From UMGS1491 sp944380925 (GTDB taxonomy: Bacteria > Bacillota > Clostridia > Oscillospirales > Acutalibacteraceae): a stretch of DNA of 64,000 nt. The stretch covers positions 62,001 to 126,000 of the forward strand of contig CALWJD010000002.1 of NCBI GenBank assembly GCA_944380925.1, written 5' to 3'. A program made the translations under genes and the position numbers. The first letter of the stretch is position 1. Each line of letters begins with the position of its first letter. A model generated the notes under the pieces. It saw only the letters and a list, made by a program, of their open reading frames with translations. It searched no databases and was not told the origin of the DNA. This document shows, piece after piece, positions 43,023-51,100 of this stretch.

Positions 43023-43184
43023 CTCTCCTTTGGCTACGCCACTTCATTTTATTTGGTCTTCACATCCCCCCATAGATTAGTATTGCACCTCTCAAACAAA
43101 ACACGTCATTTTTAACATTAAATAATAAATTAACCATAAAAAGTACGTATGTTTTGTTTTTTTGTGCCTATTGGATATATGAGA

Positions 43185-43193
43185 ATTATATCA
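43185..43193 (-). promoter_or_regulatory. Putative extended -10 promoter of the CIS operon
   Basis: On the minus strand TGATATAAT forms an extended -10, with a weak TGGCTC at the -35 position 17 bases upstream. It lies about 165 bases above the first gene. It is the best candidate in the 285-base gap between the toxin gene and the operon, which holds no gene. Confidence 0.35.
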
Positions 43194-43307
43194 CGCATTT
43201 GGATTTTGAGCCATTAATTTTTCACTAAATGATTGTTTCACTTTTGTTATTTTATGTTATTTTATTTGATAAACGCTTTTACTTTATTGCAAAATCACCA
43301 AATTTAT

Positions 43308-43670
43308 CTATGTAGTTTCTATACCGATAGGCAATCCAAAACTTATTGAGAGTGCCTTATTGATCAAATTCATAGCAATTGGATCTGCGGTACCTTTCTT
43401 TTCTCTCAGCCTTTTTTTGTCTAGTGTTCTTACTTGCTCCAAAAGCACAACGGAATTTTTAGAAAGCCCACTTCTTCCGGAAGAAATATTTATATGAGTC
43501 GGCAATTTTGATTTTAATTCCTGACTCGTGATTGCGGCGGCTATAACCGTGGGGCTATACTTATTTCCAACATCATTTTGCACTATAAGCACAGGGCGCA
43601 CTCCCCCTTGCTCCGAACCAATTACCGGACTTAAATCCGCATAAAAAATATCTCCTCTTTTTATATCCAA
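43308..43670 (-). CDS. ndoA: EndoA/MazF-type endoribonuclease toxin
   Basis: This roughly 120-residue protein matches the MazF/EndoA (PemK) mRNA interferase family: IKRGDIFYADLSPVIGSEQG, GVRPVLIVQND, NKYSPTVIAAAIT, THINISSGRSGLSKNSVVLL and EQVRTLDKKRL. The start is taken as TTG 43670, behind GGGGTGAG and matching the usual family start; GTG 43679 is an alternative. The usual EndoAI antitoxin gene is not seen upstream, which is known in some Clostridia but noteworthy. It cleaves single-stranded mRNA at specific sites and in Bacillus relates to sporulation and stress. Confidence 0.93.
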   Translation of the reverse strand: MDIKRGDIFYADLSPVIGSEQGGVRPVLIVQNDVGNKYSPTVIAAAITSQELKSKLPTHINISSGRSGLSKNSVVLLEQVRTLDKKRLREKKGTADPIAMNLINKALSISFGLPIGIETT

Positions 43671-43843
43671 ATAACTCACCCCAAAAAATAATCTTTTATA
43701 TTATTTTTGGCCCACTTTTGCGTTTTTAAACATCTAATTTTTTTATGTCGTATATTTATTTTAATTCACTATATATTCGCAAAATATCAAGTAAAGGATG
43801 AAATGTAAGAGTTTATGGCTCTAAGAGAATTTAATTTTTAAGC

Positions 43844-43880
43844 ATAAAAAAATAGACCACCGAAAAATTCGGTGATCTAC
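43844..43880 (-). terminator. Intrinsic terminator after the ATP/ADP translocase gene
   Basis: On the minus strand AGATCACCGAA, a short loop, TTCGGTGGTCT and then ATTTTTTT. The stem is strong with one mismatch and a long T-run. Confidence 0.88.
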
Positions 43881-43906
43881 CCTATATTAATTACAAAGCT
43901 AAACTA

Positions 43907-45439
43907 CTAAGCTTTTTCTACAACTTTTTCAGCTTCTGCTTGTTCTGCAACTTTAGCTTCATACTGCTTGCTAAGTCCCAGAACTGCCATAATCCATCCG
44001 ATAACCGATACTGCGAATAGCGGTACAATCGTGTAGATATGTGCGGAAATCTTGCTTCCTACGGCAATTACGTTGGTGAGTATATAGTTAATGGTGGAAG
44101 CACCGGCTTTACCTGCACGTCCTCCGATAACTTCAACAGCTGCTTGACCTTTTGTTTTGGTATCTTCATCAAGCGGTCTGTAAGCAAGGTTTTTACTCGA
44201 ATCAAACAAGCAATATTTAACGCTCTTGATAACTGCGTCAGCAATAAGTCCAATCCAAATTGCCATAAGAGCAACAGACTGTCCCATAATTTCTGTTCCG
44301 CCGTTCTTTCCGTAAATTATGAGTAAGAAGAAAAGTCCACCCAATAACAACATGATTGCAGGCGACACAATTGCTGAAACTTTCCAGCTGCACTTACGCA
44401 GTACGTTTGTGCTCAAAAGCGTTGCGCAAATTGTAAGTATACCTGTCGTTTTGGAAAGGTTCGCCATCATTGCGCTGTAATCGTTTGCATTTGTAAGAAC
44501 AACTCTCATTTGTTCTTTCCAAACAACTTCTAAGAAGTTAATTGAAATACCATAAGCTAAAACCAAAACAGCAATTAATCCGATATACGGAGAGGTAAAC
44601 AGTATTCTGATACCTTCCATGATTCCGACTTTTGCTTTTTTCTTTTTAACTTTTACTTCTGAAGGGTCATAGAATCTTGGGTCCTTCATGATAACTGCAT
44701 TGATATAGTAATAAATAGCCATTGTTGCAACTGCAAATAAAATACAGCAGCCAACCAAAATTCTTACGTTTCTATCAAATTCTGCACCTTTTACCTTGGA
44801 CATACGACCAAGCAATTCACCGGAAAGAATAACACCGATGTTTGCAACTAAAGCGTAAAGGCCATAAAATCTCTTTGCTTCTGATTTTTTTGTAATTTGG
44901 TTTGCAAATTGCCAGAAAAGAGAAGAAATTGCTATTGTTCCCCAGATCTCGGAGAAGATATAGAAAAGTGTGTAAGACCAGTTGGTCAAACAAGGAATGA
45001 TATAGAAGAAAAATCCCGGCCAAGAAGCTTGCATTTTTCTTACGGTTTCTGCGCTTGCGTGTATTGAATTTGCATTTGGGAATAGGAACAAAACAAACAC
45101 GGTATAAAATGCAATGAACAAGGATACCATGATATAAAATGTTTTGTTGGAACCAAATTTGTTGATCAAATATGTAAACAACATAACAACCAAAAATGCT
45201 GCCGGCATAACGAACCAAAGCTTAAGGGTTGGTATAAGCTCGGTACTTCCGCAAATTGCATATTTTTGAATAAATACATCTTTTAAATCCCTGACCATGG
45301 TGTATACAAACAATATACAGAACATGAGCACGCTGGTAGGTAAGAACTTTTTAAGTTCATAATTGTGGATTGGCCACAAAATCTGTTGAAGCTTATTAAA
45401 TTCAGGCTTCTTAGCGGTATCTTGTGTAGAATCGCTCAT
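43907..45439 (-). CDS. ATP/ADP translocase, NTT/Tlc family
   Basis: This 510-residue polytopic protein belongs to the NTT (Tlc) nucleotide transporter family. Seen: about twelve transmembrane helices, the N-terminal LWPIHNYELKKFLPTSVLMF, FVYTMVRDLKDVFIQKYAIC, LFYIFSEIWGTIAISSLFWQ, KRFYGLYALVANIGVILSGE and C-terminal VKYCLFDSSKNLAYRPLDED with GQAAVEVIGGRAGKAGAS. These are the signatures of chlamydial and rickettsial ATP/ADP exchangers. Family knowledge: members import host ATP in exchange for ADP, or import other nucleotides. ATG 45439 is chosen because AGGAG lies ten bases upstream; ATG 45448 is too close. It has its own strong promoter, long leader and terminator. Substrate (ATP/ADP against other NTPs) cannot be read off with certainty. 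Confidence 0.93.
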   Translation of the reverse strand: MSDSTQDTAKKPEFNKLQQILWPIHNYELKKFLPTSVLMFCILFVYTMVRDLKDVFIQKYAICGSTELIPTLKLWFVMPAAFLVVMLFTYLINKFGSNKTFYIMVSLFIAFYTVFVLFLFPNANSIHASAETVRKMQASWPGFFFYIIPCLTNWSYTLFYIFSEIWGTIAISSLFWQFANQITKKSEAKRFYGLYALVANIGVILSGELLGRMSKVKGAEFDRNVRILVGCCILFAVATMAIYYYINAVIMKDPRFYDPSEVKVKKKKAKVGIMEGIRILFTSPYIGLIAVLVLAYGISINFLEVVWKEQMRVVLTNANDYSAMMANLSKTTGILTICATLLSTNVLRKCSWKVSAIVSPAIMLLLGGLFFLLIIYGKNGGTEIMGQSVALMAIWIGLIADAVIKSVKYCLFDSSKNLAYRPLDEDTKTKGQAAVEVIGGRAGKAGASTINYILTNVIAVGSKISAHIYTIVPLFAVSVIGWIMAVLGLSKQYEAKVAEQAEAEKVVEKA

Positions 45440-45448
45440 TTTAAACAT

Positions 45449-45673
45449 TCTCCTTTACAAAATTATAGATAAATACATAACACCAAATATAACCCTAATT
45501 GACCGCATTCCTCCCTTTAAGTTTAAATTTTTCACGTACAGCACTGTTTTAAAAGTTAAGTATTTAAAATAACTTCCAAAAATCCCTATACTGAAGATTA
45601 AAGAGACAAAAACACGCCTGAGACTTACGAATTTTGTAAACTCGAAAGCCTCAAAGCATCCATTTACAGATGT
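45449..45673 (-). other. Long 5' leader of the translocase mRNA
   Basis: About 225 bases separate the predicted transcription start from the translocase ATG. I see no riboswitch class or terminator hairpin in it. A frame of 83 codons lies across it but has no ribosome binding site and no family resemblance, so it is not called as a gene. Confidence 0.4.
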
Positions 45674-45702
45674 ATTATAACAGCTTTCGCCTCGTATTAC
45701 AA
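45674..45702 (-). promoter_or_regulatory. Sigma-A promoter of the ATP/ADP translocase
   Basis: On the minus strand: TTGTAA, 17 bases, TATAAT, with TGT before the -10. This is a strong promoter about 235 bases upstream of the start codon. Confidence 0.75.
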
Positions 45703-45811
45703 CCATAAATTTTACTTTTTTAAAACAGTGCGCAAAAAAGTCGAATTTTTAATACTATTGTTTACTTGCTCAGGTTTAAGTGTGTTTTTCAATAAATATT
45801 TATCTTTTCTC

Positions 45812-45840
45812 TTGCAATTATTCGATTTCTTTGGTATGAT
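45812..45840 (+). promoter_or_regulatory. Sigma-A promoter of rpmB
   Basis: TTGCAA, 17 bases, TATGAT, with TGG before the -10 box, about 95 bases upstream of rpmB and divergent from the translocase promoter. Confidence 0.7.
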
Positions 45841-45937
45841 AATAAAATGAGTGTAAAATAACATTTCTGTAAATTTTGGATTTTCGTTTTTCAGTATTTA
45901 CAAACAATCAATATAATTATAGTAAGGAGAAATTATC

Positions 45938-46126
45938 ATGGCAAAATGTCAACTTTGCGGAAAAGCAGTATCATTCGGAATAAAAGTTTCACACTCTCAC
46001 AGACGTGCGAATAAAATGTGGAAACCAAACGTAAGAAGAATAAAGGCTGTTGTTAACGGCAGACCCGTGCGCATGTACGCTTGCACAAGATGTTTGCGTT
46101 CAGGCAAAGCAGCTTCCGACAGCTAA
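45938..46126 (+). CDS. rpmB: 50S ribosomal protein L28
   Basis: This 62-residue L28 is a normal-length basic ribosomal protein: MAKCQLCGKAVSFGIKVSHS, RRANKMWKPNVRRIK and a C-terminal CTRCLRSGKA. The CxxC pairs make it the zinc-binding variant. The start is ATG 45938 behind AAGGAG. The glycosylase gene begins 12 bases after its stop. Confidence 0.97.
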   Translation: MAKCQLCGKAVSFGIKVSHSHRRANKMWKPNVRRIKAVVNGRPVRMYACTRCLRSGKAASDS

Positions 46127-46137
46127 CTTTTTATAGT

Positions 46138-46977
46138 ATGGAAATTCTTGAATTCGGAAAAAAACTTAAGTTAAAAAATTTTGAAAACATTGACCTTGTT
46201 CAAACGTTTGAATGCGGTCAATGTTTTCGTTGGCAAAAAAACTCGGAAAATAGCTATACCGGAATATTTAAAGGCAAAAAATTGGAGCTATCACAGCTCA
46301 CGCCCAACACCATCATTTTGAGCACCGATATGAGTGATTTTAAAAAAATCTGGTATAAATATTTTGATTTGGAAACGGATTATAAAAAAATTGGAGAAAA
46401 TATTACCACACTGCACCCCATTTTAAAAAAAGCTTATATTGAGTGCAGCGGCATAAGAATTTTGCGTCAAGAGCCATGGGAAACGCTCTGTTCGTTTATA
46501 ATTTCACAAAACAATAACATTCCAAGAATTAAAAAAATCATCAAATCCTTATGTGATTTATTTGGAGATAAAATAGAAAATTCCAAAGAAAAATCGTTTC
46601 CGTCGTCAGAAGTTATTTCCAAGCTTAATTTGGAAGATTTAGAACCAATAAGAAGCGGCTTCCGAGCAAAATATATATTGGATGCGGCACGGAAAGTTAG
46701 TTCCAAAATTGTAGATTTCAATAAAATAGAAAATTTAGATTATATAGACGCCAAAAACGAATTAATGAAAATAAAAGGAGTGGGGCCAAAAGTTGCCGAT
46801 TGCGTATTGCTTTACGGATTTCATAGGCTAGAGGCTTTCCCCGAAGATGTTTGGATTAAAAAAGTTATGAATAAATTTTTCAAAAACGAATCGCCTAAAA
46901 TCTTTGGGGAATACGCAGGGATAGCCCAGCAGTATCTATACCATTACAGCCGCATGCACCCTGAAATACTTGAATAA
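46138..46977 (+). CDS. 8-oxoguanine DNA glycosylase/AP lyase, OGG1 type
   Basis: This 279-residue protein is a member of the HhH-GPD superfamily, OGG1 branch: an N-terminal TATA-box-like domain beginning FECGQCFRWQKN, then QEPWETLCSFIISQNNNIPR, and the hairpin MKIKGVGPKVADCVLLYG with the catalytic lysine and FPEDVWIKKVM with the conserved aspartate. It excises oxidised guanine and nicks the strand. The start is ATG 46138, where the conserved domain begins; a longer in-frame start lies inside rpmB. The eukaryote-like OGG1 form occurs in many Clostridia. Confidence 0.92.
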   Translation: MEILEFGKKLKLKNFENIDLVQTFECGQCFRWQKNSENSYTGIFKGKKLELSQLTPNTIILSTDMSDFKKIWYKYFDLETDYKKIGENITTLHPILKKAYIECSGIRILRQEPWETLCSFIISQNNNIPRIKKIIKSLCDLFGDKIENSKEKSFPSSEVISKLNLEDLEPIRSGFRAKYILDAARKVSSKIVDFNKIENLDYIDAKNELMKIKGVGPKVADCVLLYGFHRLEAFPEDVWIKKVMNKFFKNESPKIFGEYAGIAQQYLYHYSRMHPEILE

Positions 46978-46996
46978 AAATAATTTTTTCACATTA

Positions 46997-47034
46997 AAAA
47001 CAAGCTCCTCACAATGTAATTGGGAGCTTGTTTT
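46997..47034 (+). terminator. Intrinsic terminator after the OGG1 gene
   Basis: AAAACAAGCTCC, a 13-base loop, GGGAGCTTGTTTT. The stem is about twelve bases with flanking A- and T-runs, so it may act bidirectionally. Confidence 0.8.
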
Positions 47035-47081
47035 AAGTTTATGCACTCTAATAAATGGCATTCATTTTTTTAAAATGTTTA

Positions 47082-47169
47082 CTAGACGTTGGCGATTTGG
47101 TTTTGCTCAGATTTTTTATCTACCTTGTGTTGCTTCTTCGATTTCTTTGGATTGGGCTTTTTAAATATT
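47082..47169 (-). pseudogene. Possible out-of-frame lysine-rich tail of the exported repeat protein
   Basis: Directly after the stop of the upstream gene, the +1 frame reads YVNKIFKKPNPKKSKKQHKV then DKKSEQNQIANV and stops at 47082. This is a natural positively charged tail after the transmembrane helix of the 474-residue protein, so the gene may have lost it by a one-base shift. It is low-confidence because the segment is only about 30 codons. Confidence 0.3.
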
Positions 47170-48594
47170 TTATTCACATAGCAATCCAAGCACCGCCACG
47201 CACGCTGCAGCTATTCCAACACGTTTGGCACCTGTTATTTGAGAAGGTGTCCAGGAAGAAAAGTTTGGATCCGCTTCATCGAAATGCCTGACAATAAATG
47301 GCAAAAAGCCAGACGTAGGATTCATATTTGTGTCTGCATCCGTCGCATACTCTACTTTTCGGTCGGCCGTCGTCAGCTCTGCAGCTCTATCTGACATATC
47401 CCGAACAACATCCGGCGCGAGAGTGTCACTGTTAACAGATACAAAAATAACACTCGCCCTGCTATTAATAGGCTGTATAACCCTTAAAAAGCTGTCTTCC
47501 GCCAAACGCCAATATTCGAAACCGGGGTTAAGAAGAGATATAATTACACGATGATTTTTCAAAGAATTTAAATTATACGGATCAATTAAATCAAACTTGA
47601 CTTTACGTTTAGTTCCGTTAACTGTACATTTTCCGGCAGTAGGGTTCCAGACACGCGATACAAAATTGGTCACAACATCCCCTTTTAAAGACGGGTGTGC
47701 CACAACAGCCACGTCAACGGTCTTTGCAAAAAAGCTAGATTTTCCCGTTCCCGGCGCAGAAATATGCACAGCCTCGGCTATTATCCCAGGAGCAACAGGC
47801 GAAAGAAGCGGTGCAGGCGGTGCTACGTCCTCCTCCTCACGTTCGCTCTCAGATTCATTGTCAGACGTCTCACCGCCGTCTGACGAGCGCGAGGATGATC
47901 TGCTTAAAGCAGTTCCAGCACCCGCAGCTGGACCTACATCCAGCGAACCGTCTAGAGGTTCACCTTCCCGGATTACCTGTGGCTGTGGAGCAACCACCTC
48001 TCCAGATGTTTCACCCTCGTCTGACGAGGTGTCGGGCGATACCGATCTTCTTAAAGTTTCGTCGGAAGGCGGCACGTCATCTCTCACCTCAGGTTCCGCA
48101 TCATGTGCCGCGCTATCTGCTAACGAAGATGTGGACGATCCATGTTCGCTTGAAGCAGTTCCAGCATCCGCAGCTACATTTCCAACTATCTGCGGTTGTA
48201 CAGCGCCCGCACCCCCGCTTGGCAAAGGTACAGGCGTTCCCGATCTGCTTGAAGCAATTTCATCATCCGCAGCTACATCTTCAACTGCCTGCGGTCGTAC
48301 AACGCCCTCGCCCTCACCCTCGCTTGGCAAAAGTACAGCCGTTCCCGGTCTGCTTGAAGTAGTCCCTTCGCTCGAAACTATATCCTGGAATAGCGGTGAA
48401 ATGTCTACATCCGTCATGTCAGGCGATGCCGGTCCGCTTGAATCGCCGGCTGCTTCCTCACTTGGAACATTGGTTGACAATGGTCGGGTGGAATCTTGCC
48501 CATCATCCGCCATCATTGCAAAACATTCCGGCATACCCGTGAAAAACATTGATGTTCCCAATACCAGGGAAAAGATTTTCTTAGATGCTTTCAT
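47170..48594 (-). CDS. Exported acidic repeat protein with possible degenerate Rab-like domain
   Basis: This 474-residue protein starts at ATG 48594 with AAAGGTAG upstream. Seen: a signal peptide (KIFSLVLGTSMFFTGMPECFA), then about 250 residues of acidic Ser/Gly/Pro/Glu-rich repeats, then a globular domain at about 285-445, and a C-terminal transmembrane helix (RVGIAAACVAVLGLLC). The globular part recalls a small Ras/Rab GTPase in layout: VDVAVVAHPSLKGDVVTNFV, NPTAGKCTVNGTKRKVKFDL, ASVIFVSVNSDT and YATDADTNMNPTSGFLPFIV occupy the places of beta1/P-loop, switch/beta3, NKxD and SAK regions. The GKS, DxxG and NKxD residues are not conserved, although an APGTGKSS motif lies just before. A catalytically dead mimic is possible, but the similarity is my own reading. 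Base composition is richer in GC than neighbours. Confidence 0.65.
   Translation of the reverse strand: MKASKKIFSLVLGTSMFFTGMPECFAMMADDGQDSTRPLSTNVPSEEAAGDSSGPASPDMTDVDISPLFQDIVSSEGTTSSRPGTAVLLPSEGEGEGVVRPQAVEDVAADDEIASSRSGTPVPLPSGGAGAVQPQIVGNVAADAGTASSEHGSSTSSLADSAAHDAEPEVRDDVPPSDETLRRSVSPDTSSDEGETSGEVVAPQPQVIREGEPLDGSLDVGPAAGAGTALSRSSSRSSDGGETSDNESESEREEEDVAPPAPLLSPVAPGIIAEAVHISAPGTGKSSFFAKTVDVAVVAHPSLKGDVVTNFVSRVWNPTAGKCTVNGTKRKVKFDLIDPYNLNSLKNHRVIISLLNPGFEYWRLAEDSFLRVIQPINSRASVIFVSVNSDTLAPDVVRDMSDRAAELTTADRKVEYATDADTNMNPTSGFLPFIVRHFDEADPNFSSWTPSQITGAKRVGIAAACVAVLGLLCE
48149..48352. repeat. Tandem repeat of about 99-105 bp in the exported repeat protein
   Basis: Two adjacent units (48149-48247 and 48248-48352) each start CTTGAAGCA and encode versions of SSRxGTxVxLPSxGxGxVxP with xxVAAD. 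A more diverged partial copy begins near 47902. The unit boundaries keep the frame. Confidence 0.75.
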
Positions 48595-48631
48595 AAATAC
48601 AACTACCTTTCAATTTACATATTGCAATTCT

Positions 48632-48660
48632 ATTGTAACATGTTTCAGATTGAATTTCAA
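48632..48660 (-). promoter_or_regulatory. Sigma-A promoter of the exported repeat protein
   Basis: On the minus strand: TTGAAA, 17 bases, TACAAT, preceded by TGT. It lies about 40 bases upstream of the ATG at 48594. Confidence 0.7.
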
Positions 48661-48775
48661 TAGTTAATAACTTACGGAGTAACAAATTATAACAAAATTT
48701 TAAACATGTGTTCCAAACCACAGTTAAATTAGTGATTTGTTCCATATTTATAGCACAATTAACATATTTTGCCAA

Positions 48776-48802
48776 TAAAAAATCTCCGATAAAAATCGGA
48801 GA
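48776..48802 (-). terminator. Intrinsic terminator after the zinc metallopeptidase gene
   Basis: On the minus strand CTCCGAT, loop, ATCGGAG, then ATTTTTTATT. It lies just downstream of the metallopeptidase stop. Confidence 0.8.
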
Positions 48803-48831
48803 GATAAATAAACAATTCAATTAATTAACAA

Positions 48832-49530
48832 TCATCTGCGTCTTTTCGAAATTAAAATAAGCCTTAAAAGAGAAATCAAAGCCGTAAACGTGGCCGCTAC
48901 ATAAGTAAGAGCCGCTGCGGATAAAACTTTTTTAACTCCTTCTATTTCGTCCTCCCTAAGCTTACCCGAACTTGCAAGGACTTTTAAAGCTCGTCTGCTT
49001 GCATCAAACTCCACAGGAAGCGTTATAACCTGAAACAAAACCGCAAGCGCAAAAAATATAATTCCAAGATTCACAATAAAATTATATCTAACGGGTAACA
49101 AAAGTCCGATAAATACCAAAGGCATGGCTAAATTTGATCCAAACTGAGAAACAGGCACCAAAAATTGGCGAATTTTAAGCGGAAAATATCCACAAAAATG
49201 CTGGGTTGCATGCCCTGCCTCGTGAGCGGCAACGCCAACAGCCGCCACGCTTGTTTTGTCAAGGACATCCTCCGAAAGTGAAATATGATTTGAGCGAGAA
49301 TCATAGTGATCCGTAAAATAACCGCCTATCCCACCTATTGTAACGCCCTCTACCCCGCCGGCTTTCAAAACGGTTTCGGCAGATTCGCGTCCGGACATGC
49401 CGCTTGATGACCTTATTTTTGAATACTTACTAAATGCGTGTTTGACTTTTATCTGCGCATACAAAGAAACCAAAAACGCAAGGAGCATCCAAATAAGATA
49501 ACTTCCGTCATAATAGTAATTATAAAACAT
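48832..49530 (-). CDS. Membrane neutral zinc metallopeptidase, YugP-like
   Basis: This 232-residue membrane protein has the HExxH zinc motif in GVAAHEAGHATQHFCGYFPL near residue 100, a first transmembrane helix at the very N-terminus, and three further hydrophobic segments toward the C-terminus. The segment between carries the family pattern GRESAETVLKAGGVEGVTI and LSEDVLDKTSVAAVGVAAHE. The group is widespread in Firmicutes, membrane embedded, with unknown substrates. ATG 49530 has AGAGG upstream. A terminator follows. Confidence 0.9.
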   Translation of the reverse strand: MFYNYYYDGSYLIWMLLAFLVSLYAQIKVKHAFSKYSKIRSSSGMSGRESAETVLKAGGVEGVTIGGIGGYFTDHYDSRSNHISLSEDVLDKTSVAAVGVAAHEAGHATQHFCGYFPLKIRQFLVPVSQFGSNLAMPLVFIGLLLPVRYNFIVNLGIIFFALAVLFQVITLPVEFDASRRALKVLASSGKLREDEIEGVKKVLSAAALTYVAATFTALISLLRLILISKRRR

Positions 49531-49631
49531 AGCTAAGAAACCTCTTTTATTAATTTACATATTAAATATGCAAATAAATGCTATCATAAAATACTCTAAA
49601 TATCAAACTGAAAATTAGCGGTACGGCACAC

Positions 49632-51005
49632 CTACCTATCCACAGAATGATTTACCCTAACTGCCTGAGAAACCGCTCTCCTCCTGTTACCCATCGGACG
49701 CATTACAGCCTTTTTAGGCGCTTCTGCTCTATCACTCATAGCTGATACTTTCTCCATTTTAGTAAGCGCTTCCCTCACGGTACAACGCTTTTTATAGCTT
49801 GATGCAACCATCCACCGCAATATATTTAAAAATGCAAGTATTTTTTTGCTTCTATCGGGATAGCAACCCGGATTATAATGTAACAACAAATGCCTTCCAA
49901 TGGCGGATTTTACCATTTTATCATCACAAAATCTATCCATATTATTGCTGTTTTCCAGCTTCTTAGCCATGGCTTTTGCTTGCTGCAACGTACATCCCAC
50001 AAACATAAAAACCAATACCGCACCCAAAGAATATACATCTCGCTTATCAACTGCTTCTTTATGGAGGTTACGCATATCAGGCGCATAGAAGTACCTATTG
50101 GCAAAAAGCTTCTGATCAAAGATGCTGGCATCAATGCGCGTCATGGCTCCAAAATCCGCAAGTTTTACATCCACTTCCTCGTCTTCCGGAATTTTATCGG
50201 CTTCATTCGCCGCAGAGCGAGCGTTTGAAGAAGTTATAACAAACAAATTATCCGGTTTTACATCATTATGAGAATACCCTTTGTCATGTAAAATCTCCAA
50301 CGCCTTTAAAACGTTAATAGCAGTTTTCAAAATAAATAGAAATTTCTCGTATTCCTTCTTACCCGATTTATAATGTTCAAGATCGCCTTTATCCGCCAAA
50401 GCAGATTCAAAAATAGCTCTATCTTCTTCTTCCTTATCATCTTTTTTATACTCTGGAGCAAACAGATATCGATCGGCATCTTTCCGATCGTCAATAAGGC
50501 CTTTTAAAAGTTCCACATCATGCTTTTCGGCAGCCACCGCCTTTACGGGAAATATACCGAATGTTGATCCGTCACATGTAACTTTTACAGCCTTACAACG
50601 CTTACTTGGACTTTCTTTACATCTCCACACAACCCCGTTGGCACCAATACCTAAAAGTTTCTCGGGATTATACCCTTTCTTCCAGAGATATATTCCGGTA
50701 TTTTTCATATGCGATCCTAATTTTTTCCTTTTATCTTCACTCACATTTTCGTCTTTAGCTTCCGGGGGATAAACACCTTCAAAATATTTCAAAATATCTT
50801 CATTGGAAATTTTTTGAAGCTGTGCTTTTCGAATCATGGGGTTTTCTTGAAGCGTTTTCTTATTTTCCGTAGTAAGAAGATCAGCATATTTTCCCGAACT
50901 TCTCTTCGGCACCTCAATTTCCGGCTTTTTGTTTTTATCCCACCCAATCATTTTTTTTAGACCTTTTTTTATACTTTTCGCACCCTTTTTCAATCTCTTA
51001 AACAT
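49632..51005 (-). CDS. Soluble eukaryotic-type Ser/Thr protein kinase
   Basis: This 457-residue protein has an intact kinase core: glycine loop LGIGANGVVWR (118-128), ATP lysine in CKAVKV (Lys141), catalytic HNDVKPDN (246-253; Asp248, Lys250, Asn253), and DFG (284-286) with YAPDM and DVYSLGAVLVF in the C-lobe. The N-terminus is a strongly basic helix (FKRLKKGAKSIKKGLKKMIG) that could bind membrane. No signal peptide, transmembrane helix or PASTA domain is present, unlike housekeeping PrkC kinases. ATG 51005 is chosen behind AAGGAG with good spacing; an earlier ATG overlaps it. Such stand-alone kinases are often effectors or phage/host-interaction proteins in symbionts, which is inference here. 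Confidence 0.88.
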   Translation of the reverse strand: MFKRLKKGAKSIKKGLKKMIGWDKNKKPEIEVPKRSSGKYADLLTTENKKTLQENPMIRKAQLQKISNEDILKYFEGVYPPEAKDENVSEDKRKKLGSHMKNTGIYLWKKGYNPEKLLGIGANGVVWRCKESPSKRCKAVKVTCDGSTFGIFPVKAVAAEKHDVELLKGLIDDRKDADRYLFAPEYKKDDKEEEDRAIFESALADKGDLEHYKSGKKEYEKFLFILKTAINVLKALEILHDKGYSHNDVKPDNLFVITSSNARSAANEADKIPEDEEVDVKLADFGAMTRIDASIFDQKLFANRYFYAPDMRNLHKEAVDKRDVYSLGAVLVFMFVGCTLQQAKAMAKKLENSNNMDRFCDDKMVKSAIGRHLLLHYNPGCYPDRSKKILAFLNILRWMVASSYKKRCTVREALTKMEKVSAMSDRAEAPKKAVMRPMGNRRRAVSQAVRVNHSVDR

Positions 51006-51100
51006 ATTCGACATCTCCTTCGTTGCAATATATTTCATATAATGTTACCAAAACCAAAAGAATAATGCAATAATTTTTTTGAATTATTTTTTAAATTTTT

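Noticed and set aside
45455..45706. An 83-codon frame across the translocase leader
   Set aside because: It overlaps the predicted promoter, has no ribosome binding site, and its product resembles no family, so it is treated as leader sequence.
47700..47760. Walker A-like APGTGKSS in the exported repeat protein as an ATPase
   Set aside because: No Walker B or other NTPase motif follows in the expected frame; kept only as a note in the Rab-like hypothesis.
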